A DNA stretch of 64,000 bases from Bradyrhizobium sp. U87765 SZCCT0048 (GCF_018131225.1 NZ_JAFCMM010000001.1:434001-498000); one strand, 5' to 3'; positions 1-8,939 are shown, numbered from the stretch's first letter. Numbers and translations: made by a program. Notes: generated from the sequence alone by a model not told the origin.

Positions 1-40
1 CGAACGCCAGCTGACGGGGTCGATCGGTAGGGCCTGCCAC
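1..40 (-). CDS. hdaA: HdaA-like DnaA regulatory inactivator, 5' end only
   Basis: Only 13 codons are visible before the left edge: a GTG start followed by AGPTDRPRQLAF. The R-Q-L-A-F/L stretch near the N terminus is typical of HdaA, the alphaproteobacterial Hda homologue that promotes hydrolysis of DnaA-bound ATP after replication initiation. An AAGGAG ribosome binding site lies at 50-55, and an in-frame TGA just upstream fixes the start. The neighbouring CDP-alcohol phosphatidyltransferase on the same strand fits the usual rhizobial arrangement. The call rests on a very short peptide plus context, so it is tentative. Confidence 0.5.
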   Translation of the reverse strand, partial: MAGPTDRPRQLAF

Positions 41-175
41 GCAACATCACTCCTTGCAGAACTCTCCAGAACCGAACGCACGGCTTCCGGATCACGCCGG
101 CGGCCGTGGTCACGGAAGATTTGCTGAACCGCCAGAACCGGATCCCGGGCGCCGGACGAGACCTTCAAACCCGGC

Positions 176-718
176 TCAGCGGGAGGACTCGATCTCGCTC
201 ATGTGACGCACCCAGTCCACGAGATAGAAGGACACCGAAAGCAGCGTCAAGATCGTGACGAGGCCCATCAGGATGATATCGAACGGCGACGGATTGAACT
301 CAAATCCCAGCGCCGCCAGCACCAGCGCCGCAAAAGCGACCTGCGCCACGGTGTTGAGCTTGGACACCATCAGCGGCCGCATTTCGACCGGCTTGCCGAG
401 CAGCCACGACACGATCACGGCGCCGACAATCATGATGTCGCGCGACACCACCAGGATGACGATCCAGCGCGGGATCGCGCCCCAGACCCCGAGCGCCACA
501 TAGATCGACACCAGCAGCGCCTTGTCGGCCAGCGGATCGAGCAGCGCGCCGATCTCGCTGGCCATGTTGAAGCGCTTGGCGAGAAAGCCATCGACTGCGT
601 CGCTGAGCCCGGCGCACACGAACAGCGCAAAGGCAATCGTCATCTGGTTGGACGCGATCGCCCAGACGATGACCGGCACCAGCAGGATCCGGCCCAAAGT
701 AATGATGTTTGGAAGCAC
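176..718 (-). CDS. CDP-alcohol phosphatidyltransferase (PgsA-like)
   Basis: Integral membrane enzyme of phospholipid synthesis that moves a phosphatidyl group from a CDP-alcohol to an acceptor alcohol. The family signature D-x2-D-G-x2-A-(K)-R-x8-G-x3-D-x3-D is intact in SDAVDGFLAKRF followed by GALLDPLADK. Several hydrophobic segments follow. I place the start at a GTG (718), giving about 180 aa beginning LPNIITLGRI, which matches how these proteins normally begin; an AGGA lies six bases upstream. The frame stays open upstream to a TTG at 832, but that extension is polar and unlike the family. The substrate (glycerol-3-phosphate or another alcohol) cannot be told from sequence. Divergent from purM. 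Confidence 0.85.
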   Translation of the reverse strand: MLPNIITLGRILLVPVIVWAIASNQMTIAFALFVCAGLSDAVDGFLAKRFNMASEIGALLDPLADKALLVSIYVALGVWGAIPRWIVILVVSRDIMIVGAVIVSWLLGKPVEMRPLMVSKLNTVAQVAFAALVLAALGFEFNPSPFDIILMGLVTILTLLSVSFYLVDWVRHMSEIESSR

Positions 719-901
719 GCGAGATCCTGGAGCGCCTGAATTGCGGGCATTGCCATCTTGATCGGTTCCAGCCGATCCGTTGTCAACACTGGAAATTCGC
801 TGGGTTACGGGCAAGCATTGCGCCAGGACCAAATCTTACGTAACCACCGCGGAACATGACATCGCGGCGTGCCAGCCGTGCGGCAATCGGGCCCCCAAAG
901 C

Positions 902-1975
902 ATGAGCGAACAGAAGAGCAACCTCACTTACGCGGACGCCGGCGTCGACATCGATGCCGGGAACCGGCTCGTCGACATGATCAAGCCGCTGGTCCGGGCG
1001 ACCGCCCGTGCCGGGGCCGAGGCGGAAATCGGCGGCTTCGGCGGCCTGTTCGACCTCAAGGCGGCCGGCTTCAAGGATCCGGTGCTGGTCGCCGCAACCG
1101 ATGGTGTCGGCACCAAGGTCAAGATCGCTATCGACACCGGCCTGCACAGCGGCATCGGCATCGACCTTGTCGCAATGAGCGTCAACGACCTCGTCGTTCA
1201 GGGCGCTGAGCCGTTGTTTTTCCTCGATTATTTCGCCTGCGGCAAACTCGATCCGGACGCCACCGCCGCGATCATCTCGGGCGTGGCGCAGGGCTGCCGG
1301 GATTCTGGCTGCGCCCTGATCGGCGGCGAGACCGCCGAAATGCCAGGGCTCTACAAGGACGGCGACTACGATCTTGCCGGCTTTGCCGTCGGCGCCGCCG
1401 AGCGCGGCACGCTGCTCCCCCGTCCGGACATCGGTGCGGGTGACGTCGTCATTGGCCTTGCCTCCTCCGGCGTGCACTCCAACGGCTTCTCGCTCGTCCG
1501 CAAGATCGTGGAACTGTCCGGCCTGAGCTTCCAGTCCCCCGCCCCGTTTGCGCCCGCCCTGACTCTCGGCGGCGCGCTGCTGGCCCCCACCCGGCTCTAT
1601 GTGAAGTCGTGCCTGGACGCGATCCGCAGCACCGGCGCGGTCAAGGGTCTCGCCCACATCACCGGCGGCGGCTTCACCGACAACATCCCGCGCGTCCTGC
1701 CCCAGCATCTCGGCGTGCGGATCGACCTCGCGGCGCTGCGTGTGCTGCCGGTGTTCAAGTGGCTGGCTCAGCAGGGCAACATCGCCGAACTCGAATTGCT
1801 GCGGACGTTCAATTGCGGCATCGGCATGATCGCGATCGTCAAGGCCGACGCCGTGACGGAGGTCGCTGAAATCCTCGAACGGCATGGCGAAAGCGTCGCC
1901 TTGCTCGGCGAGGTGATCGCGGCGCATGGCGACGAACGCGTCGTCTATGACGGCCATCTCGATCTCGCCCTGTAG
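902..1975 (+). CDS. purM: Phosphoribosylformylglycinamidine cyclo-ligase (AIR synthetase)
   Basis: Fifth step of purine synthesis: ATP-dependent ring closure of FGAM to AIR, in the cytosol. The protein is 357 aa, the family length, and opens with the expected [16 protein letters not shown]. The DGVGTK motif and the G-E-T-A-E-M-P-G segment of the nucleotide/metal site are present, as is the conserved [18 protein letters not shown] chose the ATG at 902; an in-frame ATG at 869 would add 11 residues not typical of the family. purN follows after 36 bases, so the two genes are probably co-transcribed. Confidence 0.96.
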   Translation: MSEQKSNLTYADAGVDIDAGNRLVDMIKPLVRATARAGAEAEIGGFGGLFDLKAAGFKDPVLVAATDGVGTKVKIAIDTGLHSGIGIDLVAMSVNDLVVQGAEPLFFLDYFACGKLDPDATAAIISGVAQGCRDSGCALIGGETAEMPGLYKDGDYDLAGFAVGAAERGTLLPRPDIGAGDVVIGLASSGVHSNGFSLVRKIVELSGLSFQSPAPFAPALTLGGALLAPTRLYVKSCLDAIRSTGAVKGLAHITGGGFTDNIPRVLPQHLGVRIDLAALRVLPVFKWLAQQGNIAELELLRTFNCGIGMIAIVKADAVTEVAEILERHGESVALLGEVIAAHGDERVVYDGHLDLAL

Positions 1976-2011
1976 CGCGACAGCACCGCGCCGCCGCCTC
2001 CGGATCCGATC

Positions 2012-2617
2012 ATGAGCACACTCGATCTCGGCTTCCTCGCCTCCCACGGCGGCAGCAGCATGCGTGCGATCGTCGGCGCGATCGCGGACGGCAGCCTCGA
2101 TGCGCGGGCGCGCCTCGTCGTCGGCAACAACGGCGACGCGCCAGCATTGCAGTTCGCCCGAGACCACGGCATTGCCGTTCGCCACATCAGCGCGCGGACC
2201 GAAGGCAGCGAACAGGCTGCCGATCAGGCGATCAGCCGCGCGTTCGAAGACGGCGGCGTCACTTGGGTGGTGATGTCCGGCTACCTGCGCAAGCTCGGAC
2301 CGGCGACCCTTGCCCGCTATCGTGGTCGCATTCTCAACATCCACCCGGCCCTCCTGCCGAAGTTCGGCGGTCAGGGCATGTACGGCCGCCGCGTCCATGA
2401 AGCCGTGCTCGCCGCCGGCGAGCAGATCAGCGGCGCCACCATCCATCTGGTCGACGAAGAGTACGACCACGGCGCAATCATCGCCCGGCGCGAAGTCCCC
2501 GTCCTGCCGACCGATACGGTGGACGACCTGCAACAGCGCGTCATGGCTGCCGAACCGCAGTTCTTTGTCGAAGTGCTGAGATCACTGGCGAGCGGCAGCC
2601 TTCCGGCGCTGGCGTGA
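2012..2617 (+). CDS. purN: Phosphoribosylglycinamide formyltransferase, divergent type
   Basis: Transfers the formyl group of 10-formyl-THF to GAR in the third step of purine synthesis. Catalytic Asn and His are in NIHPALLP and the catalytic Asp is in VDEEYDHGAII. The protein is 201 aa and sits directly behind purM. Two segments differ from the purN usual in rhizobia: the phosphate loop reads ASHGGSSM rather than SGRGSNM, and the segment after the catalytic His reads FGGQGMYGRRVHEAV, a form I associate with Bacteroidetes-type PurN. Function is therefore likely but the lineage of the gene looks unusual. Confidence 0.88.
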   Translation: MSTLDLGFLASHGGSSMRAIVGAIADGSLDARARLVVGNNGDAPALQFARDHGIAVRHISARTEGSEQAADQAISRAFEDGGVTWVVMSGYLRKLGPATLARYRGRILNIHPALLPKFGGQGMYGRRVHEAVLAAGEQISGATIHLVDEEYDHGAIIARREVPVLPTDTVDDLQQRVMAAEPQFFVEVLRSLASGSLPALA

Positions 2618-2782
2618 TCGACGCCCGAAGCTCAATCCTGACCTGAGGCCCGACGAGAAGCTTGTCTCACAGGCCTTGACCGCAAGCCGCAGCGCTCGCG
2701 GCATCGGCGCATCGCCCGATTGATCGGGCGGCGAAGGCCGTGCATCGGCACGACCCACAGGCGCTGCGCACATCATCCTGAA

Positions 2783-2818
2783 CAAAAAAAAGACCCCGGA
2801 AAAAAGCTTGCCGGGGAT
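2783..2818 (-). terminator. Intrinsic terminator of cspA
   Basis: On the minus strand a stem GATCCCCGG / CCGGGGTC encloses an AT-rich loop and is followed by eight T residues. It lies 20 bases after the cspA stop codon and is a strong Rho-independent terminator. Confidence 0.9.
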
Positions 2819-2837
2819 CTCGGCGCATGTTGCGGAA

Positions 2838-3041
2838 TTAGCCGACCTTGAGGTTCTCAGCCGACGCGCGACCACGGCTTTCCACCAGGTCGTACTCAAC
2901 GACCTGGTTTTCGTTGAGTGTGCTCAGCCCTGCCCGCTCAACCGCGGAGATGTGCACGAACACATCCTTGTCACCTACGGAAGGCTTGATGAAGCCATAC
3001 CCCTTGGTGGGGTTGAACCATTTAACGGTTCCCTTTGCCAC
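2838..3041 (-). CDS. cspA: Cold-shock protein, CspA family
   Basis: A 67-aa single cold-shock domain that binds single-stranded RNA/DNA and acts as an RNA chaperone. Both nucleic acid motifs are present: KGYGFI (RNP1) and DVFVHIS (RNP2), with the family opening MAKGTVKWFN. The start codon is GTG, with AGGAG six bases upstream. A strong terminator follows, so the gene is monocistronic. Which of the several rhizobial paralogues this is, and whether it is cold-induced, cannot be decided from sequence. Confidence 0.95.
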   Translation of the reverse strand: MAKGTVKWFNPTKGYGFIKPSVGDKDVFVHISAVERAGLSTLNENQVVEYDLVESRGRASAENLKVG

Positions 3042-3410
3042 GTCTGTCTCCTGCTCCTAGACACAAAAAAGCGACGCGACGCTGTTGCGCGTCACGCCAC
3101 GACAAACGGGCTCAGTTTTTTTGTTCAGCGAATTTCGAGAGAACCACGAAACACACGGTCGAACGGCCGAACTCCGATTGCTCAACAATCCCAACATGAA
3201 AATCCTGCGTTAGCAAGACCCGCGGTTGCGCATCGTGTTGCCTGCACGCGTCGGAATCCTGCTTAAATGCAGGACATTCCTGTGTGGCAGCGCAACAACA
3301 GCGACGGTAATCCGCGTCCTTGTGCGATGCGGAAGCGTTGACCATCGACGGTAATTCAGCCCAAATCGCCCCATTGCGCAGCGGCATTGTGCCGGTTGGA
3401 TCGATTGCAG
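3042..3410. other. Intergenic region between cspA and the autotransporter gene
   Basis: Divergent control region of about 370 bases with no credible gene. It must hold the cspA promoter and 5' leader (minus strand) and the promoter of the downstream barrel gene (plus strand). A short hairpin, TCCTGC-ttaaat-GCAGGA, lies at 3257-3274. I see no clear sigma-70 promoter that I would call. Confidence 0.6.
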
Positions 3411-4583
3411 ATGAAGAGATTGTCTTCCTGGCGTCTGGCTCGGATGCGTCGATCGGCCGTGCGCACGCTCGGTGCGTCGGCGATAGGCATCATGGCCGGC
3501 GCAGCAACCGCTGACGCCGCATGCCTTTGCAGCGGGCCGCCGACATCGCCACCGCCGGCGCCACCTTCGTCACCGCCCGTGGTGCCGCCGACGCCCGCTT
3601 TGCCACCAGGCCCCAACAGCACCGATATCGAAACACAGTTCGCGTCTCACCAGGCCCTGTTCGATCTCGGCACCAACTTCCTCCGCCGGCTTGGCAACCA
3701 GTCGACCTGGGGCACCAACGCCGCGCTGAACCGCAATCCCGGCGGCGGCGGCGCGTCCGAAGACACCACGCCGCAGACCTTCCGCAGTTGGGCTGAATTC
3801 TACGGTATCTCCGCCCGTACCGATCCGCAGGGCACGTTCACCGGCGACCATCGCCGCACCTATGGCGGCGTCGCCGGGATCAGCGCGACGGTCCTCCCCG
3901 GCCTCAATGTCGGCATGTCGGTCGATCGCAGCGAAACCAGGATCGACATGCCGGAAGCGCTGCAGAGCGCCAAGCTCGGCCTGACCCAGCTCGGCTTCAA
4001 CGCCTCCTACTCGCTCGGCAACTGGACGCTCGCAGGCGCGGTGGTCCATGGCTGGGGCGACATCAGTTCGCAGCGGGGAACGATTGCCGGCATTGCAATG
4101 TCGAACTACCACGGCGAACTCGACGGCCTGCTCGGCGAGCTGAGTTACTATTGGGCGCTTGGACAGAGCCGCGTCGTGCCCAAGCTCGCAGTCGAGTACG
4201 TCCGGGCGCGGACCGACGGCTTTCAGGAAACCGGGGGCTTCGACCCGGTCGCGGCCGCACAGGCGAGCGGCGAGCGCACACGCGTGCTGCTCGGCGCCGA
4301 GGTCGGTCACTACTGGATCATCGACAGCAAGGTGCTCGACGTGTCCGGCTACGGCAAGTTCGTCGACAACGTCGCGCAGAACCTGAGCCCGATCAATGTC
4401 AGCGCCAACGGCCAGACCATCACCGTCCAGGGCATCCGCGAGAGCACCTACGGCGCCGACGCCGGCGCCGGCGTGTCCTACGGACTGAACAACGCCCTAC
4501 GGCTGTATGCCAATTACGACGGCAAGTTCCGTGGAAACTTCACTTCGCACCAGGGCACGATCGGGCTCGAAGTAAAGTGGTGA
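3411..4583 (+). CDS. Autotransporter-type outer-membrane beta-barrel protein without a passenger
   Basis: About 390 aa. An Arg-rich N terminus and hydrophobic core ending ATADA form a signal peptide. A Pro-rich linker (PPTSPPPAPPSSPP) follows at about residues 43-70, then roughly 300 residues of alternating amphipathic strands ending in LEVKW, the C-terminal aromatic signal of barrel proteins. This is the layout of an autotransporter translocation domain, yet there is no passenger domain. The frame opens at a TTG (3387); I prefer the ATG at 3411, which gives a normal signal peptide. Probable role: outer-membrane porin-like or surface barrel. Convergent with terC, 31 bases apart. Confidence 0.75.
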   Translation: MKRLSSWRLARMRRSAVRTLGASAIGIMAGAATADAACLCSGPPTSPPPAPPSSPPVVPPTPALPPGPNSTDIETQFASHQALFDLGTNFLRRLGNQSTWGTNAALNRNPGGGGASEDTTPQTFRSWAEFYGISARTDPQGTFTGDHRRTYGGVAGISATVLPGLNVGMSVDRSETRIDMPEALQSAKLGLTQLGFNASYSLGNWTLAGAVVHGWGDISSQRGTIAGIAMSNYHGELDGLLGELSYYWALGQSRVVPKLAVEYVRARTDGFQETGGFDPVAAAQASGERTRVLLGAEVGHYWIIDSKVLDVSGYGKFVDNVAQNLSPINVSANGQTITVQGIRESTYGADAGAGVSYGLNNALRLYANYDGKFRGNFTSHQGTIGLEVKW

Positions 4584-4614
4584 GCCCCATGATCAGGGTG
4601 CGCCCTGCACGCGA

Positions 4615-5460
4615 CTAGACGGCATCACCCGAGCTGACGGAGGCTGTCGCATGCTCGGCCTGGGTGCGCAGCTTGCGGCGTCGCCACAGCCCACCCCAGA
4701 CGAGCACGATCACAGCCCCGAGCAGTGCCAGCACGAATTCGCCGAGCGGCTCGCTGAACATCGCCTTCTTGCTCGCGCCGAAAACCGCCGACACCGCATC
4801 GATGTTGAGGGCGATCTGGCCGTCGAGCAGACCATGCAGGATCGGATGAACCGCAGCATCGGTCGCGATGACGTCGCCGGCGATCCAACCAAGCAAGGCC
4901 GCGCCCAGCCACACCAGCACCGGCAGGCGGTCGAGCAGCGCCATGATCAGCGCCGCACCGGCCACAATCATCGGAATGCTGATCACGAGGCCGAGGATCA
5001 GCAGCAGCACGCTGCCATTGGCAGCCGCTGCGACGGCGATGACGTTGTCGAGGCTCATGATGATGTCGGCGACCGCGACGATCTGCACCGCCGCCCAGAG
5101 GTTGGCCGCGGACTTGACCTCTTCATCGTCGTCTTCGGGCACCAGCAGCTTGGCGGCGATCACCACCAGCGCGAGACCACCGATCAGCTTGAGGTAGGGC
5201 AGCGACATCAATGTCGCGACGATACCCGTGAAAATGATGCGCAGGAATACGGCGACGCCGGCGCCGAGCACCATGCCCCAGAACCGCTGGCGCGGATCGA
5301 GGCCGCGGCACGCCAGCGCGATGACGAGCGCGTTGTCGCCGGACAGCAGAACGTTGATCCAGATGATCTTGGTCAGGGCGACCCAGAATTCCGGCCGCCC
5401 GATCTCGGCCGTCCAGCTGCCATCGGACAGTCCAGCCAGCGCATGCGTCAACCAGTCCAC
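4615..5460 (-). CDS. TerC family integral membrane protein
   Basis: 281 aa with seven or more hydrophobic segments. The paired family motifs are GDNALVIA (about residues 41-48) and SLDNVIAVAA (about 136-145), whose acidic residues are thought to coordinate metal. An acidic cytosolic stretch PEDDDEE separates the two halves. TerC/Alx/YkoY proteins are implicated in Mn(II) efflux and metal loading of exported enzymes; the exact ion here is not shown. The start is a GTG preceded by a G-rich ribosome binding site. The gene stands alone, upstream of nothing obviously related. Confidence 0.88.
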   Translation of the reverse strand: MDWLTHALAGLSDGSWTAEIGRPEFWVALTKIIWINVLLSGDNALVIALACRGLDPRQRFWGMVLGAGVAVFLRIIFTGIVATLMSLPYLKLIGGLALVVIAAKLLVPEDDDEEVKSAANLWAAVQIVAVADIIMSLDNVIAVAAAANGSVLLLILGLVISIPMIVAGAALIMALLDRLPVLVWLGAALLGWIAGDVIATDAAVHPILHGLLDGQIALNIDAVSAVFGASKKAMFSEPLGEFVLALLGAVIVLVWGGLWRRRKLRTQAEHATASVSSGDAV

Positions 5461-5563
5461 CGCAAAGCTCCCCCCAGAGCGACCCGCAAGCGATCAGCGA
5501 CGGTCGAAAGTCGGCGATGGCCGGCCCGCAGGCACGGCCACCGTCATGATTGTACAGGCAGGA

Positions 5564-5986
5564 TCAGCCGACGATTTCGTTGCCGGAGAAGAACTGGGCG
5601 ATCTCGATCGCTGCGGTCTCGGCCGCGTCCGAACCATGCACGGTGTTCTCGCCGATCGACTTGGCGTGCACCTTGCGGATGGTGCCCTCAGCCGCCTTCG
5701 ACGGATCGGTCGCGCCCATCACGTCGCGGTACTTGGCGATTGCGCCCTCGCCTTCCAGCACCTGCACCACCACCGGGCCCGACACCATGAAGTCGACGAG
5801 CTCGCCGAAGAACGGGCGCGCGCTGTGCACGGCATAGAACGTCTCGGCCTGGCCGCGGGTCATCTGGATCCGCTTCTGGGCGACGATACGAAGACCGGCC
5901 TGCTCGATCAGCGCGTTGACCGCACCGGTGATGTTGCGGGCAGTCGCGTCGGGCTTGATAATCGAGAAGGTGCGTTCAATCGCCAT
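5564..5986 (-). CDS. ndk: Nucleoside diphosphate kinase
   Basis: 140 aa, the standard size. Ndk transfers the gamma-phosphate between nucleoside tri- and diphosphates through a phospho-histidine. That residue is His117 in NTVHGSDA; the N-terminal FSIIKPDA and the ATP-site RPFFGELV are both intact. Independent gene on the minus strand between terC and a small plus-strand gene. Confidence 0.97.
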   Translation of the reverse strand: MAIERTFSIIKPDATARNITGAVNALIEQAGLRIVAQKRIQMTRGQAETFYAVHSARPFFGELVDFMVSGPVVVQVLEGEGAIAKYRDVMGATDPSKAAEGTIRKVHAKSIGENTVHGSDAAETAAIEIAQFFSGNEIVG

Positions 5987-6289
5987 GATGACTCCTGGTC
6001 GGCTGTTGGGAAATTCCGGCGCTTATAACGGCGCGCCTGCATCCCGGCAAGCCGGTTCCGGTCATCGAAACACCGCCCCGGAGACGACATGCCCCGTTCG
6101 CGGCAGCCTTTGTTACCGCGATTTCATCAAACTGAACCGCATCTGAACCCACCGGCGCACTGCCGTTCAGCTGCGACAGAATAGCCTTCTGGCCATGAAC
6201 CTCGCCAACGACCACGGCGACGAAATTGTGACGGGGCTCACTTCTGACCCAGCCGGCCCGGCCGGCAACCCGAACGACAGGAGACGATC
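5987..6289. other. Intergenic region between ndk and the Gly/His-rich gene
   Basis: About 300 bases between divergent genes. It must contain the ndk promoter and that of the small secreted protein. An open frame on the minus strand here has no start signal or recognisable protein character. I see no repeat or RNA gene. Confidence 0.5.
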
Positions 6290-6547
6290 ATGTTTCGCAA
6301 GTTTGGCTTCGCTCTCGTGGCGGCACTCTCTCTTGGCGTCGCCGCTCTGGCTCCCACGTCCGCCTCCGCCTGGGGTGGCCATGGCTGGCATGGTGGCTGG
6401 CACGGCGGGTGGCATGGCGGCTGGGGCGGCCCACGCTTCTATGCCGGCGGCCCGTACTACTATGGCGGGTATGACGGCTGCTATGTGCGCCGGCTGGTTC
6501 CGACCCCGTGGGGCCCCCGCTGGCGGGTGGTGAACCGCTGCTACTGA
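6290..6547 (+). CDS. Small secreted Gly/His/Trp/Tyr-rich protein
   Basis: 85 aa. A clear signal peptide (MFRKFGFALVAALSLGVAALAP, cut after ASA) is followed by three copies of H-G-G-W and then a Gly/Tyr stretch (GGPYYYGGYD). The C-terminal part holds two Cys residues and a basic WGPRWRVVNRCY tail. Proteins of this style are common and uncharacterised in Bradyrhizobium relatives. The mature part could bind metal through the spaced His residues or form a surface layer; this is a guess. A strong ribosome binding site (AGGAG) and a perfect terminator bracket the gene, supporting expression. Confidence 0.8.
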   Translation: MFRKFGFALVAALSLGVAALAPTSASAWGGHGWHGGWHGGWHGGWGGPRFYAGGPYYYGGYDGCYVRRLVPTPWGPRWRVVNRCY

Positions 6548-6579
6548 TCAGGACGTTCGATTTCCTCCCGACGACTTGA

Positions 6580-6610
6580 GCCCGGCCGTGATCACGGCCG
6601 GGCTTTTTTT
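6580..6610 (+). terminator. Intrinsic terminator of the Gly/His-rich gene
   Basis: A perfect self-complementary stem, GCCCGGCCGTG/ATCACGGCCGGGC, is followed by seven T residues, about 30 bases past the stop codon. Confidence 0.92.
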
Positions 6611-6784
6611 GCGGCGGGCTCCCTGCGCCTGGTCGTCCGGGTGCGCAGCACGGTACGCCTGGGCGCGGAACCCGGCGTATTTTACTCAATCTTTACCTGT
6701 CGGGACTGTGATGCCCGCATCGGGCGAAACCAAGCCTGCGGCAAGATCATTGTCGCACCGACACGTCAGGTTGAGGAGCCCATC

Positions 6785-6970
6785 ATGGCGCGCCAGGTCG
6801 ACGACTTGAATCGGATGGAACGCGGAACCGTTATCGCGGTTGGCCGGGCCGTCGGCGAACGGCTGCGTGCGGCGCTCGCGCCGGAGACCACCCCCCTCCC
6901 GCCGCGCCTGCAGGGTCTGCTCGACGAGATGCGACGAAGCGAATCCGACACCGATCCCGCCTCCCGCTGA
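6785..6970 (+). CDS. Small NepR-like protein
   Basis: 61 aa, with GAGGAG at 6773-6778 and an ATG six bases later. The segment VGERLRAALAPETTPLPPRL then QGLLDEM follows the pattern of NepR, the anti-sigma factor of the alphaproteobacterial general stress response: hydrophobic-G-x-x-L-R-x-hydrophobic, then P-x-R-hydrophobic-x-x-L-L, i.e. two short helices separated by a Pro. There is no phyR, ecfG or HWE kinase beside it, so if real it is an orphan paralogue. It may equally be an unrelated small helical protein; the match is by eye only. Confidence 0.5.
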   Translation: MARQVDDLNRMERGTVIAVGRAVGERLRAALAPETTPLPPRLQGLLDEMRRSESDTDPASR

Positions 6971-7048
6971 CCGTACAACGTGCTCCGGCGCGGAACGCCG
7001 GATGCGAAAACGGGTTGCGTTTCATCGGGCGAGCGGTGAAAACGCCGC

Positions 7049-8923
7049 ATGCTCTCCATCAACGACATTTCGATCCGCCTCGCCGGACGGCTGCTCATCG
7101 ACCAGGCCACGGTGCAGATCCCGCCGGGCGCGCGGGTCGGGCTGGTCGGGCGTAACGGCACCGGCAAATCTACCTTGTTCAAGGCCATCCGGGGCGAACT
7201 CGCGACCGAGTCCGGGAAGATCACCCTGCCGCCGCGCTGGCAGATCGGCAGCCTCGCGCAAGAGGCGCCGAACGGTCCGGACAGCCTGATCGACGTCGTG
7301 CTGCGCGCCGATGTGGAGCGCCACGCGCTGCTGGCCGAATCCGAGACGGCGGAAGATCCGCATCGCATCGCCGAGATCCAGACCCGCCTCGTCGACATCG
7401 ACGCCCACTCAGCCCCGGCGCGTGCAGCAGCCATTCTCAGCGGCCTCGGATTTTCGACCGCCGACCAGGCCCGCCCGTGCGCCGAGTTTTCCGGCGGCTG
7501 GCGGATGCGTGTCGCGCTGGCATCGACATTGTTCGCCCAGCCCGATCTGCTGCTGCTCGACGAGCCGACCAACTACCTCGATCTCGAAGGCACGCTGTGG
7601 CTGGAGGATCACCTCGCGCATTACCCGCGCACCGTCATCATCATCAGCCACGACCGCGATCTGCTCGAGACCTCCGTCGACCAGATCCTGCATCTCGAGC
7701 AGGGCAAGCTGACGCTCTACCGCGGCACCTACTCCTCGTTCGAACAGCAGCGCGCCGCGCGGGCGATGCAGGACGCCAAGATGGTCAAGCGCCAGGAGGC
7801 CGAACGCAAGCGGTTGCAGGCGTTCGTCGACCGCTTCAAGGCCAAGGCCTCCAAGGCGCGCCAGGCGCAATCGCGCGTCAAGATGCTGGAGCGAATGCAG
7901 CCGATCACGGCGCTCGTGACCGATGAGGTGCGCGAGATCAACTTCCCCGCGCCGGAGAAGATCCTGTCGCCGCCGATCATCGCCGCGGACAACGTGACGC
8001 TCGGCTACGAACCCGGCAAGCCGGTGCTGCAACGCGTCACGCTGCGCATCGACACCGAGGACCGCATCGCCCTGCTCGGCTCGAACGGCAACGGCAAGTC
8101 GACCCTGGTGAAGCTGCTGGCGAACAAACTCAAGCCCGTCTCGGGCAACATCGTGCGCGCCGACAAGCTGGCCATCGCCTATTTTGCCCAGCACCAGCTC
8201 GACGAACTCGACGAGAGCGGCACACCCTACAGCCACGTCCGCAAGCTGATGCCGGAAGCTCCGGAAGCCAGGGTGCGCGCCCGCACTGGCGCCATTGGCT
8301 TCTCATCCAAGGCAGCCGACACCGAGGTCGGCAGCCTGTCCGGTGGCGAGAAGGCCCGCCTGCTGCTTGGGCTCGCGACGTTCTTCGGCCCGAACATGAT
8401 CATTCTTGACGAGCCGACCAACCATCTCGACATCGACAGCCGCGCGGCGCTCGCCGAAGCGATCAACGAGTTTCCTGGCGCTGTCATCATGGTGTCGCAC
8501 GACCGCTACCTCATCGAGGCCTGCGCTGACCAGCTTTGGGTCGTGGCGAACCGTGCGGTGACACCCTACGACGGCGACCTCGACGACTATCGGCGTTCGG
8601 TACTGTCGACGCGCAGCGGCAAGGAACCGGCACGCGACGGCGCCGCGCCGGAGCGCGAGCGGGCCCGGGCGGACGATGCACCGCGCAAGCCGTCTGACAA
8701 GCGTCCGCTCAAACAGAAAATCGCCGAGGCCGAAGCCGAGATGGCGCGGATCGGCGATATCATCGCCAAGATCGACGCCGCCCTCGCCATGCCGGACATT
8801 TTCACCCGCGAGCCGGACAAGGCCGCCCAGCTCGCCAAGGCGCGCGCCAATGCTGCGGCCGCGCTCGAACGCGCCGAAGAGGCGTGGCTGGATTTCAGCG
8901 CATCCTACGAAAACGCCGGCTGA
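7049..8923 (+). CDS. ABC-F family ATPase (Uup/YheS type)
   Basis: 624 aa, two ABC domains in one chain with no membrane segments. First Walker A GRNGTGKST (34-42), signature around EFSGGWRMR and Walker B LLLLDEPTNYLD; second Walker A GSNGNGKST (near 347), signature SLSGGEKAR and Walker B IILDEPTNHLD. The linker between domains is highly charged (about 230-290) and there is a Lys/Arg/Glu-rich coiled-coil C-terminal extension (about 535-620), as in Uup and YheS. ABC-F proteins act on the ribosome (E site) or DNA; the C-terminal extension favours a Uup/YheS-like housekeeping role over antibiotic resistance. Confidence 0.93.
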   Translation: MLSINDISIRLAGRLLIDQATVQIPPGARVGLVGRNGTGKSTLFKAIRGELATESGKITLPPRWQIGSLAQEAPNGPDSLIDVVLRADVERHALLAESETAEDPHRIAEIQTRLVDIDAHSAPARAAAILSGLGFSTADQARPCAEFSGGWRMRVALASTLFAQPDLLLLDEPTNYLDLEGTLWLEDHLAHYPRTVIIISHDRDLLETSVDQILHLEQGKLTLYRGTYSSFEQQRAARAMQDAKMVKRQEAERKRLQAFVDRFKAKASKARQAQSRVKMLERMQPITALVTDEVREINFPAPEKILSPPIIAADNVTLGYEPGKPVLQRVTLRIDTEDRIALLGSNGNGKSTLVKLLANKLKPVSGNIVRADKLAIAYFAQHQLDELDESGTPYSHVRKLMPEAPEARVRARTGAIGFSSKAADTEVGSLSGGEKARLLLGLATFFGPNMIILDEPTNHLDIDSRAALAEAINEFPGAVIMVSHDRYLIEACADQLWVVANRAVTPYDGDLDDYRRSVLSTRSGKEPARDGAAPERERARADDAPRKPSDKRPLKQKIAEAEAEMARIGDIIAKIDAALAMPDIFTREPDKAAQLAKARANAAAALERAEEAWLDFSASYENAG

Positions 8924-8939
8924 AGCATCGCAGCGACCG

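Noticed and set aside
836..2533. 565-codon open frame on the minus strand across purM and purN
   Set aside because: It is antisense to two clear enzymes, has biased composition and no family features; in GC-rich DNA long antisense frames are expected.
4063..4386. Several overlapping frames in the autotransporter gene
   Set aside because: They are alternative-frame shadows with Arg/Pro bias; the barrel frame is the coding one.
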